A stretch of 64,000 nt of DNA from Lewinellaceae bacterium (GCA_020636075.1 JACJYO010000005.1:248001-312000); one strand, 5' to 3'. Counted from the first letter of the stretch, positions 24,640 through 33,653 are shown. Made by a program: numbers and translations. Notes: generated from the letters alone by a model not told the origin.

Positions 24640-27081
24640 ATGCAAACAAAAGTGTACCTCCTGCCCGCATTTCGATTTGCAATCCGGCAGTCAACGCTGC
24701 TATTGCTCCTGCTCCTTCCCCTGTTTCTGCAAAGCCAAAGTGCGTACAAGCAACCACCAGCCGACGTAACCAATATTGTGCTGGCCGCGCCCACTCCAAT
24801 GTCCAGCACCAGCCCCACCAACGAAGCCATCATGCTGGTCGATTACAATCCCAACCCAGGCATTGCCACACTCGCCCAGCCACTTTTGCGCCTGGCCGGT
24901 CTGCGTATAAATCCGGCACTCAACTGCCGCCAAAACATCACCGAATATACTGGCGCCACGATCCGTTGGTTGGCCAGCGATCAAACCGTGACTATCGATC
25001 TTCCCACCACTGGCATGCTGGCCGGCGTACCGCAATGGTCGCCCAATGGCGAAAAAATTGCCTTCGGGATCGAATCGAAAGCCGGTGTCGAACTCTGGGT
25101 AGCGAATACCCGTACGGGCGCCTCCATGCGGCTCGGTTCGGTACTGCTCAACGATGTGTTGGGCTCGGCTTTCACCTGGCTCAATGACAACAACACCCTG
25201 CTTGCTCGTGTCATTCCGCCCAGCCGCGGTCCGGCTCCTGAACCGCCTGTTGTGCCTGCCGGACCCGTTGTCGAGGAAACCTCCACCGGCAAACTTGCCC
25301 AGGTGCGCACCTTCCAGGATTTGCTGGGCAACTCCGCCGATGAAGACCAGTTTGAATACTACGCCACCAGCCAGTTGGTGCTGATTTCGGATAAAAACAA
25401 CGGCGTGCAACTGCTCGGAGCACCGGGGCTGCATAGCAGCGCCGAGTTCTCGCCCGACGAAAATTACCTGCTGGTGACCACAGTGCACCGCCCGTTTTCC
25501 TTCAGCGTACCCTATTACGCCTTCAGCCGGAACTATGAGATCTGGGACCGGCAGGGAAAACTGGTACGCACACTGGCCGAATACCCGGTTACCGACGACA
25601 TTCCCCGGCAGGGTGTTGTCAGCGGGCCGCGCAACTTCGAGTGGCAGGCCCTCCATCCTGCCCGCCTGCTCTGGGCCGAAGCGCTCGACGGCGGCGACCC
25701 GACGAACAAAGCTGATTTTCGTGATAAACTTTTGCGCCTCGACGTGCCCTTCACCGGCGAGCCTACCGAAGTGCTAAAAACCCAACACCGCCTTTCAGGA
25801 TTCAACTGGACGGCCGAAAAAGACATTGCCCTGCTCGCCGAGTACGACCGCGACCGGCGCTGGACCACAACCTGGCGCACCGACCTGAACAACCCCGACG
25901 CCAAAACCAAACTCTTCGACCGCAGCGTGCGGGATGATTACAAAAATCCCGGCCGGCCTGTGTACACCCGGCTTGCCAGCGGCGACTGGGTGATGTTGCA
26001 AGACAGCGACTGGGCCTGGTTTGACGCACCGGGCGCTTCTCCGGAAGGCGATTATCCACGGCTGGACAAGATCAACCTTAAAACCGGCGAAACCCAAACG
26101 GTGTACAAATGCCCGACCGGAGCCTACGAAGATTTTATCATGTTCGCCGGCGCCGACCACAAGCAGATCATCACCCGATACCAAAGCAAAACCGAGGTGC
26201 CGAATTTTTACCGGGTAGATCTGAAAACAAAGTCCCGGAAAGCACTAACCGATTTCAAAGACCCGGCCCCACAACTCACCAGCGTCAGCAAGGAACTGGT
26301 GCGGTATACCCGCCCCGACGGCGTTCCACTCTCCGGCACGCTCTACCTGCCGCCCGGCTACAAACCCGGACAGCGTTTGCCGTTGTTCATTTGGGCCTAT
26401 CCACTGGAGTACTCCGACCCGGCCACGGCTGGTCAGGTGCGCGGCTCGGAAAATACGTTCACGTTCTACCGCAACGACTCGCCGTTGTTTTTCGTCACGC
26501 AGGGCTATGCTGTGCTGATGAACGCCACCATGCCCGTTGTCGGCGACCCGGAAACGATGAACAACACCTTCGTGGAGCAGGTAGTCGCTTCGGGCCGCTC
26601 GGCTATCGACTACCTGGATTCACTGGGCATTATCGACCGCAAGCGTGTTGGCGTGGGTGGCCACTCCTACGGCGCCTTCATGACCGCCAATCTGTTGGCC
26701 CATTCCGATGACTATGCCTACGGCATCGCCCGCTCGGGGGCGTACAACCGCTCACTCACGCCCTTCGGTTTCCAGAGCGAACGGCGCTCGTTCTGGGAAG
26801 CTCAGGATATTTACATGCGTGTCTCACCTTTCATGCATGCTGAAAAAATTAAGAAACCGCTGCTCTTAATTCACGGCGAAATGGATAACAACTCCGGTAC
26901 ATTTCCCATCCAGTCGGAGCGTTTGTTCCAGGCCATCAAAGGCAACGGCGGCACCGCCCGCCTGGTGATGTTGCCCTACGAAAGCCACGGCTACCGGGGC
27001 CGCGAGAGTGTGCTGCATGTGCTGTCGGAGATGTTTGATTGGGCGGAGGAGTATGGGAAAGGAGAAGTGGAGCGGCCTTGA
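24640..27081 (+). CDS. S9 family serine peptidase, glutamyl-endopeptidase-like
   Basis: An 813-residue exported peptidase. The signal peptide lies in residues 1-34 with a poly-Leu core. The segment YKQPPADVTNIVLAAPTPMS followed by PLLRLAGLRINPALN is the N-terminal signature of plastid-type glutamyl endopeptidase (MEROPS S9D) rather than of DPP IV. Residues ~60-540 are the beta-propeller, and the rest is the alpha/beta-hydrolase domain with S676 (GGHSYGAF), D749 (HGEMDNN) and H783 (ESHGYR) as the triad. Cleavage after Glu is expected by homology only. The frame extends 85 codons upstream through another gene; ATG 24640 starts the signal peptide. Product likely periplasmic, supplying peptides. 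Confidence 0.92.
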   Translation: MQTKVYLLPAFRFAIRQSTLLLLLLLPLFLQSQSAYKQPPADVTNIVLAAPTPMSSTSPTNEAIMLVDYNPNPGIATLAQPLLRLAGLRINPALNCRQNITEYTGATIRWLASDQTVTIDLPTTGMLAGVPQWSPNGEKIAFGIESKAGVELWVANTRTGASMRLGSVLLNDVLGSAFTWLNDNNTLLARVIPPSRGPAPEPPVVPAGPVVEETSTGKLAQVRTFQDLLGNSADEDQFEYYATSQLVLISDKNNGVQLLGAPGLHSSAEFSPDENYLLVTTVHRPFSFSVPYYAFSRNYEIWDRQGKLVRTLAEYPVTDDIPRQGVVSGPRNFEWQALHPARLLWAEALDGGDPTNKADFRDKLLRLDVPFTGEPTEVLKTQHRLSGFNWTAEKDIALLAEYDRDRRWTTTWRTDLNNPDAKTKLFDRSVRDDYKNPGRPVYTRLASGDWVMLQDSDWAWFDAPGASPEGDYPRLDKINLKTGETQTVYKCPTGAYEDFIMFAGADHKQIITRYQSKTEVPNFYRVDLKTKSRKALTDFKDPAPQLTSVSKELVRYTRPDGVPLSGTLYLPPGYKPGQRLPLFIWAYPLEYSDPATAGQVRGSENTFTFYRNDSPLFFVTQGYAVLMNATMPVVGDPETMNNTFVEQVVASGRSAIDYLDSLGIIDRKRVGVGGHSYGAFMTANLLAHSDDYAYGIARSGAYNRSLTPFGFQSERRSFWEAQDIYMRVSPFMHAEKIKKPLLLIHGEMDNNSGTFPIQSERLFQAIKGNGGTARLVMLPYESHGYRGRESVLHVLSEMFDWAEEYGKGEVERP

Positions 27082-27094
27082 GGTATTTCTTTTT

Positions 27095-27124
27095 CTCAGC
27101 CCAGGTCTTAAGGCCTGGGCTGAG
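27095..27124 (+). terminator. Intrinsic-type hairpin after the S9 peptidase
   Basis: An 11-bp perfect stem (CTCAGCCCAGG with CCTGGGCTGAG) around an 8-nt loop, 14 bp past the peptidase stop. The T-rich stretch lies before, not immediately after, the stem, so efficiency is uncertain. Confidence 0.6.
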
Positions 27125-27194
27125 ATGATAAAAGGCAAAAAACCGGTCTTTTGCACCTTTTTTTGTTCACCTAAGTTACCCTGCGTTTTTTGTT

Positions 27195-27213
27195 CGCCAA
27201 CTACCAGTTGGCG
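27195..27213 (-). terminator. Hairpin abutting the GH3-like stop codon
   Basis: CGCCAACT and AGTTGGCG form an 8-bp stem with a 3-nt loop directly after the minus-strand TAA, followed on that strand by AACAAAAAACGC. It may work as a processing or stabilising hairpin. Confidence 0.5.
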
Positions 27214-28698
27214 TTACAGGGCATCCGCAATCTTCCGGTCGTTCGCCAAACGCGGCACCTTGTTCTGCCCGCCCAGTTTGCCCTGCGTTTTCATGTACTC
27301 CCGAAAGGCATCGCGGGGCAAGGCGCGGATGACCAACGGGCGCAACACATTGCCGGTAATCAGATCGTCATAGTAAATATTTTGTTCGCGCATGGCCTGG
27401 TCCACAGCGGCGGTAAACTCCGGCAAGTCGGCAGGTGGTGTGTCAAATTCGATGAACCACTCGTGGTAAGGCAGCCCGCCTTCGGGAGGATTCACCTGTG
27501 GCGCTACGGTGAATTCGACAATTCGAACACCCATTGCGTTGGCTACCGGCAGCAGCGCCTCTTCCACTTCCTTCCCAATCACATGTTCGCCGAAGGCGGA
27601 AATGAAATGCTTGATCCGGCCGGATACGACAATGCGGTACGGATCTTTGGACACAAACTGCACCGTGTCGCCAATGTTGTAACCCCAGAGGCCGGCATTG
27701 GTGTGGAGGATGAGGGCATAATTGACGCCGATTTCCACGTCCTTCAGCCAGAGCCGGGTCGGGTTCTCTTTGAAAATTTCATCGGCAGGTACAAATTCAA
27801 AAAACATGCCCGCACGGGTGTTGAGCAGCAGGCCTTCGGCCGGGAAGCAATCCTGAAATGCGATGAAACCCTCGGATGCCGGATAGGTTTCCACAGTGTC
27901 GATCGGGCTACCGACGAGTTCCTCCAGTTTGGCCCGGTAGGGCTCGAAATTGACGCCGCCATAGACGAACACGGAGTAGTTGGGAAAAATTTCCCGGATC
28001 GTTTTTTTACCCGAGCGGGCCAGCAGGCGCTCGTAGTACATCTGCACCCAGGGTGGAATGCCGGAGATCAGGCGCATATCGGCTCTGAGGGTTTCATCAA
28101 CGATACGCTCGACTTTTTCTTCCCAATCGTCGATGCAGTTTGTTTCCCAGGAAGGCATTTGGTTGGTACGCAACCAGGCCGGCACCAGGTGGTTGCTGAT
28201 GCCGCTCAGGCGACCGGTCGGAATGCCGTTATTGTCTTCCACTTCGGGGCTGCCGGAAAGAAAAATGAGTTTGCCGTCGAGCCATCGGCCGTTGCCTGTG
28301 CGGGCGAAGTAGTTGAACAATGCATCGCGAGCGGTGCCGAAGTGAAGGGGGGTACTTTCCCTGCTCATAGGGATGTATTTGGCGCCGGATGTGGTGCCGG
28401 ATGTTTTGGCAAAGTAGGCAGGCAAGCCCGGCCAAAGCACATCGCGTTCACCCAATTTGACGCGCTCGATGTAGGGTTTCAACTCCTCGTAATCGCGAAT
28501 GGGAATTGCCCGGGTGAAATCGTCAAATGTTTTGATCTCCGAAAAATGGTGGTCCCGGCCAAAAGCCGTTTTGCTGGCGCGGGACAGGAGGTGGTACATA
28601 ATTTTTTCCTGATCCGCCACGGCGTTAGCCGCCATGCGGCGGATACGGCGGCCGATATATTGGGCAAAGGGGTAGATGAGTGCAGCGCGGAATCCCAT
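27214..28698 (-). CDS. GH3 family acyl-acid-amido synthetase-like protein
   Basis: A 494-residue member of the GH3 auxin-responsive-promoter family of ANL adenylating enzymes. Visible ATP-binding motifs: the P-loop equivalent FAKTSGTTSGAKYIP, then VETYPASEGFIAFQD (adenine pocket) and LHTNAGLWGYNIGDTVQFVS with SGRIKHFISAFGEHV in the C-terminal lobe. Plant GH3 enzymes join acids to amino acids via acyl-AMP; bacterial substrates are unknown. Cytoplasmic. Track start 28788 is replaced by ATG 28698, where homology begins (MGFRAALIYPFAQYIGRRIR). A 504-residue antisense frame over it is a shadow. Confidence 0.92.
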   Translation of the reverse strand: MGFRAALIYPFAQYIGRRIRRMAANAVADQEKIMYHLLSRASKTAFGRDHHFSEIKTFDDFTRAIPIRDYEELKPYIERVKLGERDVLWPGLPAYFAKTSGTTSGAKYIPMSRESTPLHFGTARDALFNYFARTGNGRWLDGKLIFLSGSPEVEDNNGIPTGRLSGISNHLVPAWLRTNQMPSWETNCIDDWEEKVERIVDETLRADMRLISGIPPWVQMYYERLLARSGKKTIREIFPNYSVFVYGGVNFEPYRAKLEELVGSPIDTVETYPASEGFIAFQDCFPAEGLLLNTRAGMFFEFVPADEIFKENPTRLWLKDVEIGVNYALILHTNAGLWGYNIGDTVQFVSKDPYRIVVSGRIKHFISAFGEHVIGKEVEEALLPVANAMGVRIVEFTVAPQVNPPEGGLPYHEWFIEFDTPPADLPEFTAAVDQAMREQNIYYDDLITGNVLRPLVIRALPRDAFREYMKTQGKLGGQNKVPRLANDRKIADAL

Positions 28699-28859
28699 AG
28701 TTGACTGGTAATTGTTATTGGGCAAAAGTCGGGTAAAATGGCGGCTTGCGGTCAGGTTTGTTGCGATGCCTTCGAAAACCTGAAACAACCGGCCCTACCG
28801 GACCCTGAAAAGTACAAGGTTTGCGCGAATCCGGTCTGCCGGGCAGTCACATCGGCATT

Positions 28860-28867
28860 TACCTTTG
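28860..28867 (+). promoter_or_regulatory. Putative -7 promoter element TACCTTTG for the thioredoxin-like gene
   Basis: TACCTTTG lies 20 nt before the ATG at 28888 in the divergent gap with the GH3-like gene. Confidence 0.45.
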
Positions 28868-28887
28868 CCTTACAAAATACCACTGCC

Positions 28888-30084
28888 ATGCCCGGACGAA
28901 TGCTGCTGCCATTTTTTTTGTTTGCCCTGTTTTTTTGGCAACCTGCCTGCACACAAACCATAACACCGCCAACCGTACTTTCGGGTAAAATTACCCTTCG
29001 CGAAGGCTGGCACCCGATGCTGTATCTGGTGAAACCCAATTATTACACCCAACTGATCGCTTCGTACGAAGGCACTGTGGTAGACTCAGCGGCACTGGTG
29101 GCAGACGGATCATTCCGCTTCCAAAACCTGAATTGGCTACAGGAAAAAGGGCTTTATCTCTTGTTCATCCAGCCGGAGGGCAGCCGCTATCGCAATGAAA
29201 TTGCCAGCCCACTCCCGGCTGAAAACTATGTTTGTCTGGTGTTGGCTCCCGGTACTACAACCCGGGTGGAGGGAAATGCCCGGGAGTTGACGCGCAGTTA
29301 CCAACTGACCGAAGCCCATCCGGAGAGCCGGCAACTGTTGCAGCTGCGTGATGCACGGCTGCCGTTGTACCAGGAGTTTGAGCACCAGAATCCGCCTTCT
29401 GATTCAACAATGGAATGGTCCGATCACGGAAACTCGGAAGGCCAGGAAAAAACCAATGCGGCTTTGTTTGCCTTCCTGGATACCGCACAAGCGCCATTGC
29501 CTGTGTTTGCCGCCCTGCGCCTGTGTGCTCCCATCAATGATTTTCGTGATCAACCCGAGTTTTATCTCGCGGTTTTGGACCGCTTAAGCAGCCAGGCGGC
29601 CGGGCATCCCTGGGTTGAACAGCTTGCCACTTACCTTAATCCGTCGCGGTTGCCGGTGTTGAAGGGGGCACTTATGCCCGACTTCGCTTTGCCGACTCCT
29701 GCCGGAGATACTTTGTCGCTGAAAGATTTGCGCTCGCGCTTGCTGCTGGTAGATTTCTGGGCCTCCTGGTGTGCGCCCTGCCGCCGCGAGATGAAGGAAA
29801 CGATACGGCCTCTGTACGACCAATATCACGATAAGGGATTTAATGTGTTGGGCATATCGATCGATCGCAGCCAGGAGGCATGGGAGGCTGCCTTACGCAA
29901 GGACGGGGCCGTTTGGCCAAATGTATCGGACCTCCTGGGCGACCTTTCTCCGGTGCGGCAATCGCTCAAGTTCGAATATATTCCATCCAACTATCTCCTC
30001 GATGCTGAAGGGCGCCTGCTGGCCCGGAATGTACACGGTGCGGCTTTGCAGGAATTTGTGTCGAAGTACATGCAGGAGCATTGA
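28888..30084 (+). CDS. Exported TlpA-like thiol-disulfide oxidoreductase
   Basis: A 398-residue protein. The signal MPGRMLLPFFLFALFFWQPAC ends at a Cys that could be a lipobox. Residues ~30-250 form a DUF4369-like beta domain plus a helical linker, as in many Bacteroidota TlpA-type proteins. Residues ~255-395 are an AhpC/TSA-thioredoxin domain with catalytic WCAPC (VDFWASWCAPCRREM) and the cis-Pro region FEYIPSNYLLDAEG. Likely envelope-located disulfide reductase or isomerase, for example in cytochrome maturation or oxidative defence (inference). The 50 codons before ATG 28888 are not conserved-looking. Confidence 0.9.
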   Translation: MPGRMLLPFFLFALFFWQPACTQTITPPTVLSGKITLREGWHPMLYLVKPNYYTQLIASYEGTVVDSAALVADGSFRFQNLNWLQEKGLYLLFIQPEGSRYRNEIASPLPAENYVCLVLAPGTTTRVEGNARELTRSYQLTEAHPESRQLLQLRDARLPLYQEFEHQNPPSDSTMEWSDHGNSEGQEKTNAALFAFLDTAQAPLPVFAALRLCAPINDFRDQPEFYLAVLDRLSSQAAGHPWVEQLATYLNPSRLPVLKGALMPDFALPTPAGDTLSLKDLRSRLLLVDFWASWCAPCRREMKETIRPLYDQYHDKGFNVLGISIDRSQEAWEAALRKDGAVWPNVSDLLGDLSPVRQSLKFEYIPSNYLLDAEGRLLARNVHGAALQEFVSKYMQEH

Positions 30085-30595
30085 GTGCAACACGCATGCA
30101 CCTGGCACAGCATACAAAAATGCCCTTGCCTCGCTAATGGACGAATAAAAAGCCTCCGAGTAGAATAGGCCTGTTTTATAATTTATAAAATGTTGAAAAA
30201 TTCAAAATTTTATAGTTTTAAATAATTTTATAATAAAAAAATTATTGGAATCAAATTTGAATTTAATTCACAAAAAAAATTACCTAAAGTTGAAATGTCG
30301 CTGAAAATCGATCTAATTTTGCATCAGTTAAAAGAACTAAGTAGCAAAACAAACCAAAAGCTACGTTGTGAAATTTAAAATTTCGCTAAAAAGCATCAAG
30401 ACGCGCCGATTTTCGCTGAAACAGCGGCTAAAATTTCATCGGAATTATATTCCAAATCACTCCCTACCAATTTTCACTGCCCAAATGACCACAAAACTGA
30501 CTGATCTGCCGCCATTCGGCGGGTCGGGAAGTTGCCCGTTTTAATCCGATCGTCCATCGCAATAAAATTCATCACTCATAACTCATCACTGCATA
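30085..30595. other. 511-bp AT-rich intergenic region upstream of glutamine synthetase
   Basis: No gene seen. The first half is very AT-rich. A well-formed promoter (TTG, 21 bp, TAATTTTG) lies at 30290-30321. About 270 nt of leader remain before the glutamine synthetase ATG, with no recognised riboswitch. Confidence 0.55.
30290..30321 (+). promoter_or_regulatory. Putative Bacteroidota promoter of glutamine synthetase
   Basis: TTG at 30290-30292, then 21 bp, then TAATTTTG at 30314-30321: the best spaced match to the Bacteroidota -33/-7 consensus in the window. Confidence 0.55.
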
Positions 30596-32788
30596 ATGTC
30601 CCTTTCACGATTCAACGCACTGCAAACCATCGAAAACCGCCTGGAACCCTTGCCCGGTGAATTCAATGAAAATGGAAGTTCAAACATTGCCTCCTATTTC
30701 GGCGAAAATGTATTTGGCGAAGAGGCCATGAAAAAGCACCTTCCGGAAAATGCTTACCTGGGTGTAAAAGCCGCGATTCAAAACCACCAGAAACTCAGCC
30801 GTGACCTGGCCGATGTGATCGCTGCCGGCATGAAAGAGTGGGCACAAGAGAAAAACTGCACACACTTTGCTCACTGGTTCCAACCGCTTACCGGCAAGAC
30901 AGCAGAAAAGCACGACTCGTTTTTCACCATGACCCACGACGGTCGCGTGATCGAAGAATTTTCCGGCGGTGCTTTGGTTCAGCAAGAACCTGACGGCTCC
31001 TCCTTCCCTTCCGGCGGCATGCGCAGCACTTTCGAAGCGCGTGGTTACACCGTTTGGGATCCCAGCAGCCCGGCGTTCATCATGCAGGTTGGTGAAGGCA
31101 AAACGTTGTGCATTCCAACGATTTTCGTGACTTTCGACGGCCGCGCACAGGACTACAAACTGCCCTTGCTACGTTCGCAGAATTTTCTGGAAAAAGCCGC
31201 CGTGCCGGTTTGCCAACTGTTCGATCCCAAGGTGACCAAGGTAACCGCTACCCTTGGCTGGGAACAGGAATATTTTGTAGTCGATGATGCCCTGTTCAAT
31301 GCACGCCCCGACCTGCTACTCACCGGCCGCACCCTCCTGGGCCGCCCGGCTACCAAAAATCAGCAACTTGAAGACCACTACTTCGGCTCTATCCCGGAAC
31401 GGGTGTACCTGTTCATGCGCGACCTGGAAATCGAAAGCCACAAACTGGGCATTCCGGTACGCACCCGCCACAACGAGGTGGCGCCTGGCCAGTACGAAGT
31501 GGCTCCGGTGTTTGAAGAGATCAACGTGGCCATAGACCATAACCAGCTGCTTATGGATGTGATGGAGCGCGTAGCACGCCGCCACAAACTGCGTGTGCTG
31601 TTCCATGAAAAACCCTTCGCCGGTATCAACGGCTCGGGAAAGCACAACAACTGGAGCCTGGGCGCCAACACCGGTGTCAACCTGCTTTCGCCGGGCAACA
31701 CCCCCAGTCGCAACCTGCGCTTCCTGACATTTTTTGTAAACACTATCATGGCGGTGTACAAGCACGCTGACATCCTGCGCGCCAGCATCGCGCATGCGGG
31801 CAACGATCACCGCTTGGGCGCCAACGAAGCGCCTCCGGCCATCATTTCGGTGTTCATTGGTCAGGCACTGACCAAATTGCTCGGCCAGATTGCCAACGGC
31901 AAAAAAACCGACGACGCTGCTGTGCAACGTGCCATCGACCTGATCAGCAAATTGCCAAATCTGGAACTCGACAATACCGACCGCAACCGCACTTCACCGT
32001 TCGCATTCACCGGTAACAAATTTGAGATCCGCGCTGTCGGTTCTTCACAAAACTGTGCCGGCCCGATGACGGTCATGAACACGATGATGGGCTTGCAGCT
32101 CACCGATTTCAAAAACGACGTAGACAAACTGATCGCTAAAGGCACCGAAAAAGAGGAGGCTATTTTGATGGTGTTGAAAAACTACATCCGCAAAATGAAA
32201 TCCATCCTTTTTGAAGGCAACAACTACTCCGACGAATGGAAGGAAGAAGCTGCCGAACGCGGCCTCTCGAACCACACCAATACGCCCGCTGCTCTGGAAG
32301 TATTGCGCACAAAACATGCACAGGACTTTTTCGGAAAATCCGGCGTACTGAACAACCGCGAATTGGACGCTTTTCTGAATGTTCAACTGCACGCTTACTG
32401 CACCAAGTTGGATATTGAAGCACAAACGCTGGATGAGTTGGTTAATGCTTCGATTATGCCGGCAGTAATCCGCTACCAGACCGAACTGGCTGACAATATT
32501 GCTTCCCTGAATGCCCTTGGCCTGGATGATTCAGCCAGTTACCAAAAGGACAAATTGAAGGTGATCAGCGACAATGTGGCCGCTATCACATCCGGACTCA
32601 CTAAAATGCGCAAGGCGCTGGAAACGGCACACGAGACTGACGACTTGCATAGGGAAGCCCACTTGCTCTGCGACGAGGTCAAGCCGCAAATGGAAAACAT
32701 TCGCGAAGCTGTGGATACGCTCGAAGGTATCGTTGACGATCAATACTGGCCGTTGGTGAAATACCGCGAAATTTTGTTTGTCCGGTAA
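30596..32788 (+). CDS. glnN: Glutamine synthetase type III
   Basis: A 730-residue GSIII, the full length expected for this family, making glutamine from glutamate, ammonia and ATP. Hallmarks are FPSGGMRSTFEARGYTVWDP near residue 135, the ATP/ammonia site segment EKPFAGINGSGKHNNW, RTRHNEVAPGQYEVAP, and the C-terminal LFVR end. Type III is typical for Bacteroidota and cyanobacteria and is not controlled by the adenylylation site of GSI. The gene stands alone after a 511-bp AT-rich region with a long leader, suggesting nitrogen-responsive control upstream (inference). Confidence 0.97.
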   Translation: MSLSRFNALQTIENRLEPLPGEFNENGSSNIASYFGENVFGEEAMKKHLPENAYLGVKAAIQNHQKLSRDLADVIAAGMKEWAQEKNCTHFAHWFQPLTGKTAEKHDSFFTMTHDGRVIEEFSGGALVQQEPDGSSFPSGGMRSTFEARGYTVWDPSSPAFIMQVGEGKTLCIPTIFVTFDGRAQDYKLPLLRSQNFLEKAAVPVCQLFDPKVTKVTATLGWEQEYFVVDDALFNARPDLLLTGRTLLGRPATKNQQLEDHYFGSIPERVYLFMRDLEIESHKLGIPVRTRHNEVAPGQYEVAPVFEEINVAIDHNQLLMDVMERVARRHKLRVLFHEKPFAGINGSGKHNNWSLGANTGVNLLSPGNTPSRNLRFLTFFVNTIMAVYKHADILRASIAHAGNDHRLGANEAPPAIISVFIGQALTKLLGQIANGKKTDDAAVQRAIDLISKLPNLELDNTDRNRTSPFAFTGNKFEIRAVGSSQNCAGPMTVMNTMMGLQLTDFKNDVDKLIAKGTEKEEAILMVLKNYIRKMKSILFEGNNYSDEWKEEAAERGLSNHTNTPAALEVLRTKHAQDFFGKSGVLNNRELDAFLNVQLHAYCTKLDIEAQTLDELVNASIMPAVIRYQTELADNIASLNALGLDDSASYQKDKLKVISDNVAAITSGLTKMRKALETAHETDDLHREAHLLCDEVKPQMENIREAVDTLEGIVDDQYWPLVKYREILFVR

Positions 32789-32807
32789 CGCGAACCTCCG
32801 GTTCGCG
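32789..32807. repeat. GCGAACC-type palindrome at the glutamine synthetase stop
   Basis: CGCGAACC and GGTTCGCG form an 8-bp stem with a TCC loop, immediately after the stop codon. It is the first of three related units; the others are at 32903-32920 and 32935-32951. Confidence 0.65.
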
Positions 32808-32841
32808 GCGACGCGAAGCGACGCTTTAAAAAACGCAAAAC

Positions 32842-32869
32842 ACCCCCGGTTTGCCCACAAGCCGGGGGT
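32842..32869 (+). terminator. Terminator-like hairpin downstream of glutamine synthetase
   Basis: ACCCCCGG (32842-32849) pairs with CCGGGGGT (32862-32869) and is followed by TCGTTTT. Probably ends glutamine synthetase transcription. Confidence 0.6.
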
Positions 32870-32902
32870 TCGTTTTATATTAGCGTACCTGATTGAATAA
32901 CC

Positions 32903-32920
32903 TGCGCGAACCAGAGGTTT
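32903..32920. repeat. Second GCGAACC-type unit (degenerate)
   Basis: Reads GCGCGAACCAGAGGTTTGCG, a diverged copy of the palindrome at 32789-32807 with changed loop and one arm mismatch. Confidence 0.5.
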
Positions 32921-32934
32921 GCGTTGCAAAAAAA

Positions 32935-32951
32935 GCGAACCGGAGGTTCGC
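32935..32951. repeat. Third GCGAACC-type unit
   Basis: GCGAACCGGAGGTTCGC is the reverse complement of the core at 32789-32807, so the outer two units form an inverted pair. It ends 5 bp before the ATG of the next gene, where an mRNA hairpin could block initiation. Confidence 0.6.
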
Positions 32952-32956
32952 CCTAC

Positions 32957-33505
32957 ATGACCTTCACCGAACAAGACTACCAAAACTTCCGGCGCAAAGT
33001 GGAGCACTACAAAGAAATCGTCAACAATGCCACACAATACCGCGCCCACTGGCATAAAAAATTGAAAAAAGAGCTGATCGAGCTGCTGCAAAAAGCGGTG
33101 GAGGTGGCCGCCCTTCCCTGTACCATCGAAGTACGCTCCGAAATTCAAAATCTGGAAGCCGTAGTGCTAACCCTGGGCAGCTCGAAAAGCGGCCTGGGTG
33201 AACCCGTGGGCGAAGGCCTGCATCGCGACCTGATCAAGCAAAACGGCTCGCTGGTGTACCAGCAACTGTTCAATGGAAAAATCCTGGTGCTGATCAACTA
33301 TCCCTACATTGAAAAATACGGGCAGCCACAGCAACCCAAAACCCTCGCCATCTACCGGCCGGAGGAAATAAAAGAGCCCTACGTCATCCGCCATCTGGAA
33401 GGGTTTATTACCGAAGTTACCGCATGGGAAGACTACGACGACGACCGGCCCGATGAAAACCAGCGGATCGGGTTTAAACTCAATTTTGAGCAGGATGGGC
33501 AGTAA
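32957..33505 (+). CDS. Small protein of unknown function
   Basis: A 182-residue soluble protein, no signal peptide or membrane segment. The helical start (MTFTEQDYQNFRRKVEHYKE) with basic HWHKKLKKEL is followed by a beta-rich half (EAVVLTLGSSKSG, KILVLINYPYIEKYG) and an acidic stretch EDYDDDRPDENQR. No family recognised. The first in-frame start in the track (TTG 32924) lies within a repeat; ATG 32957 is preferred. The 3' end abuts a degenerate MITE-like element, which may supply its last codons and stop. Confidence 0.7.
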   Translation: MTFTEQDYQNFRRKVEHYKEIVNNATQYRAHWHKKLKKELIELLQKAVEVAALPCTIEVRSEIQNLEAVVLTLGSSKSGLGEPVGEGLHRDLIKQNGSLVYQQLFNGKILVLINYPYIEKYGQPQQPKTLAIYRPEEIKEPYVIRHLEGFITEVTAWEDYDDDRPDENQRIGFKLNFEQDGQ

Positions 33506-33653
33506 GAGAAGCGGCCACCTCCAACTCTGCACACCGTAGTCTATACTTTTTACCGCGAAGGCGCAAAGACGCGGAAGTTAATTCTCTGCGTCTTTGCGCC
33601 TTCGCGGTAAAAAGTTTGTCGCACAGGGCCTGAGCTTTACTTGCGAAACACGC
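33497..33653. repeat. MITE-like element, copy 2, reverse orientation, diverged
   Basis: The central palindrome (arms around 33550-33575 and 33590-33617) and flanks of about 50 bp align with copy 1 at 12845-12999 when reverse-complemented, for example the shared GCGACAAACTTTTTACCGCG. The outer ends are diverged. The left end overlaps the stop codon of the unknown gene. Confidence 0.65.

Noticed and set aside
24700..25656. A 318-codon minus-strand frame
   Set aside because: Antisense to the S9 peptidase; no motif or signal and no sensible promoter.
27190..28704. A 504-codon open frame on the plus strand
   Set aside because: It lies wholly antisense to the GH3-like gene, which has intact family motifs. 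The frame has no recognisable domain and arises from codon bias.
31316..31927. A 203-codon minus-strand frame inside glutamine synthetase
   Set aside because: Shadow of the type III glutamine synthetase.
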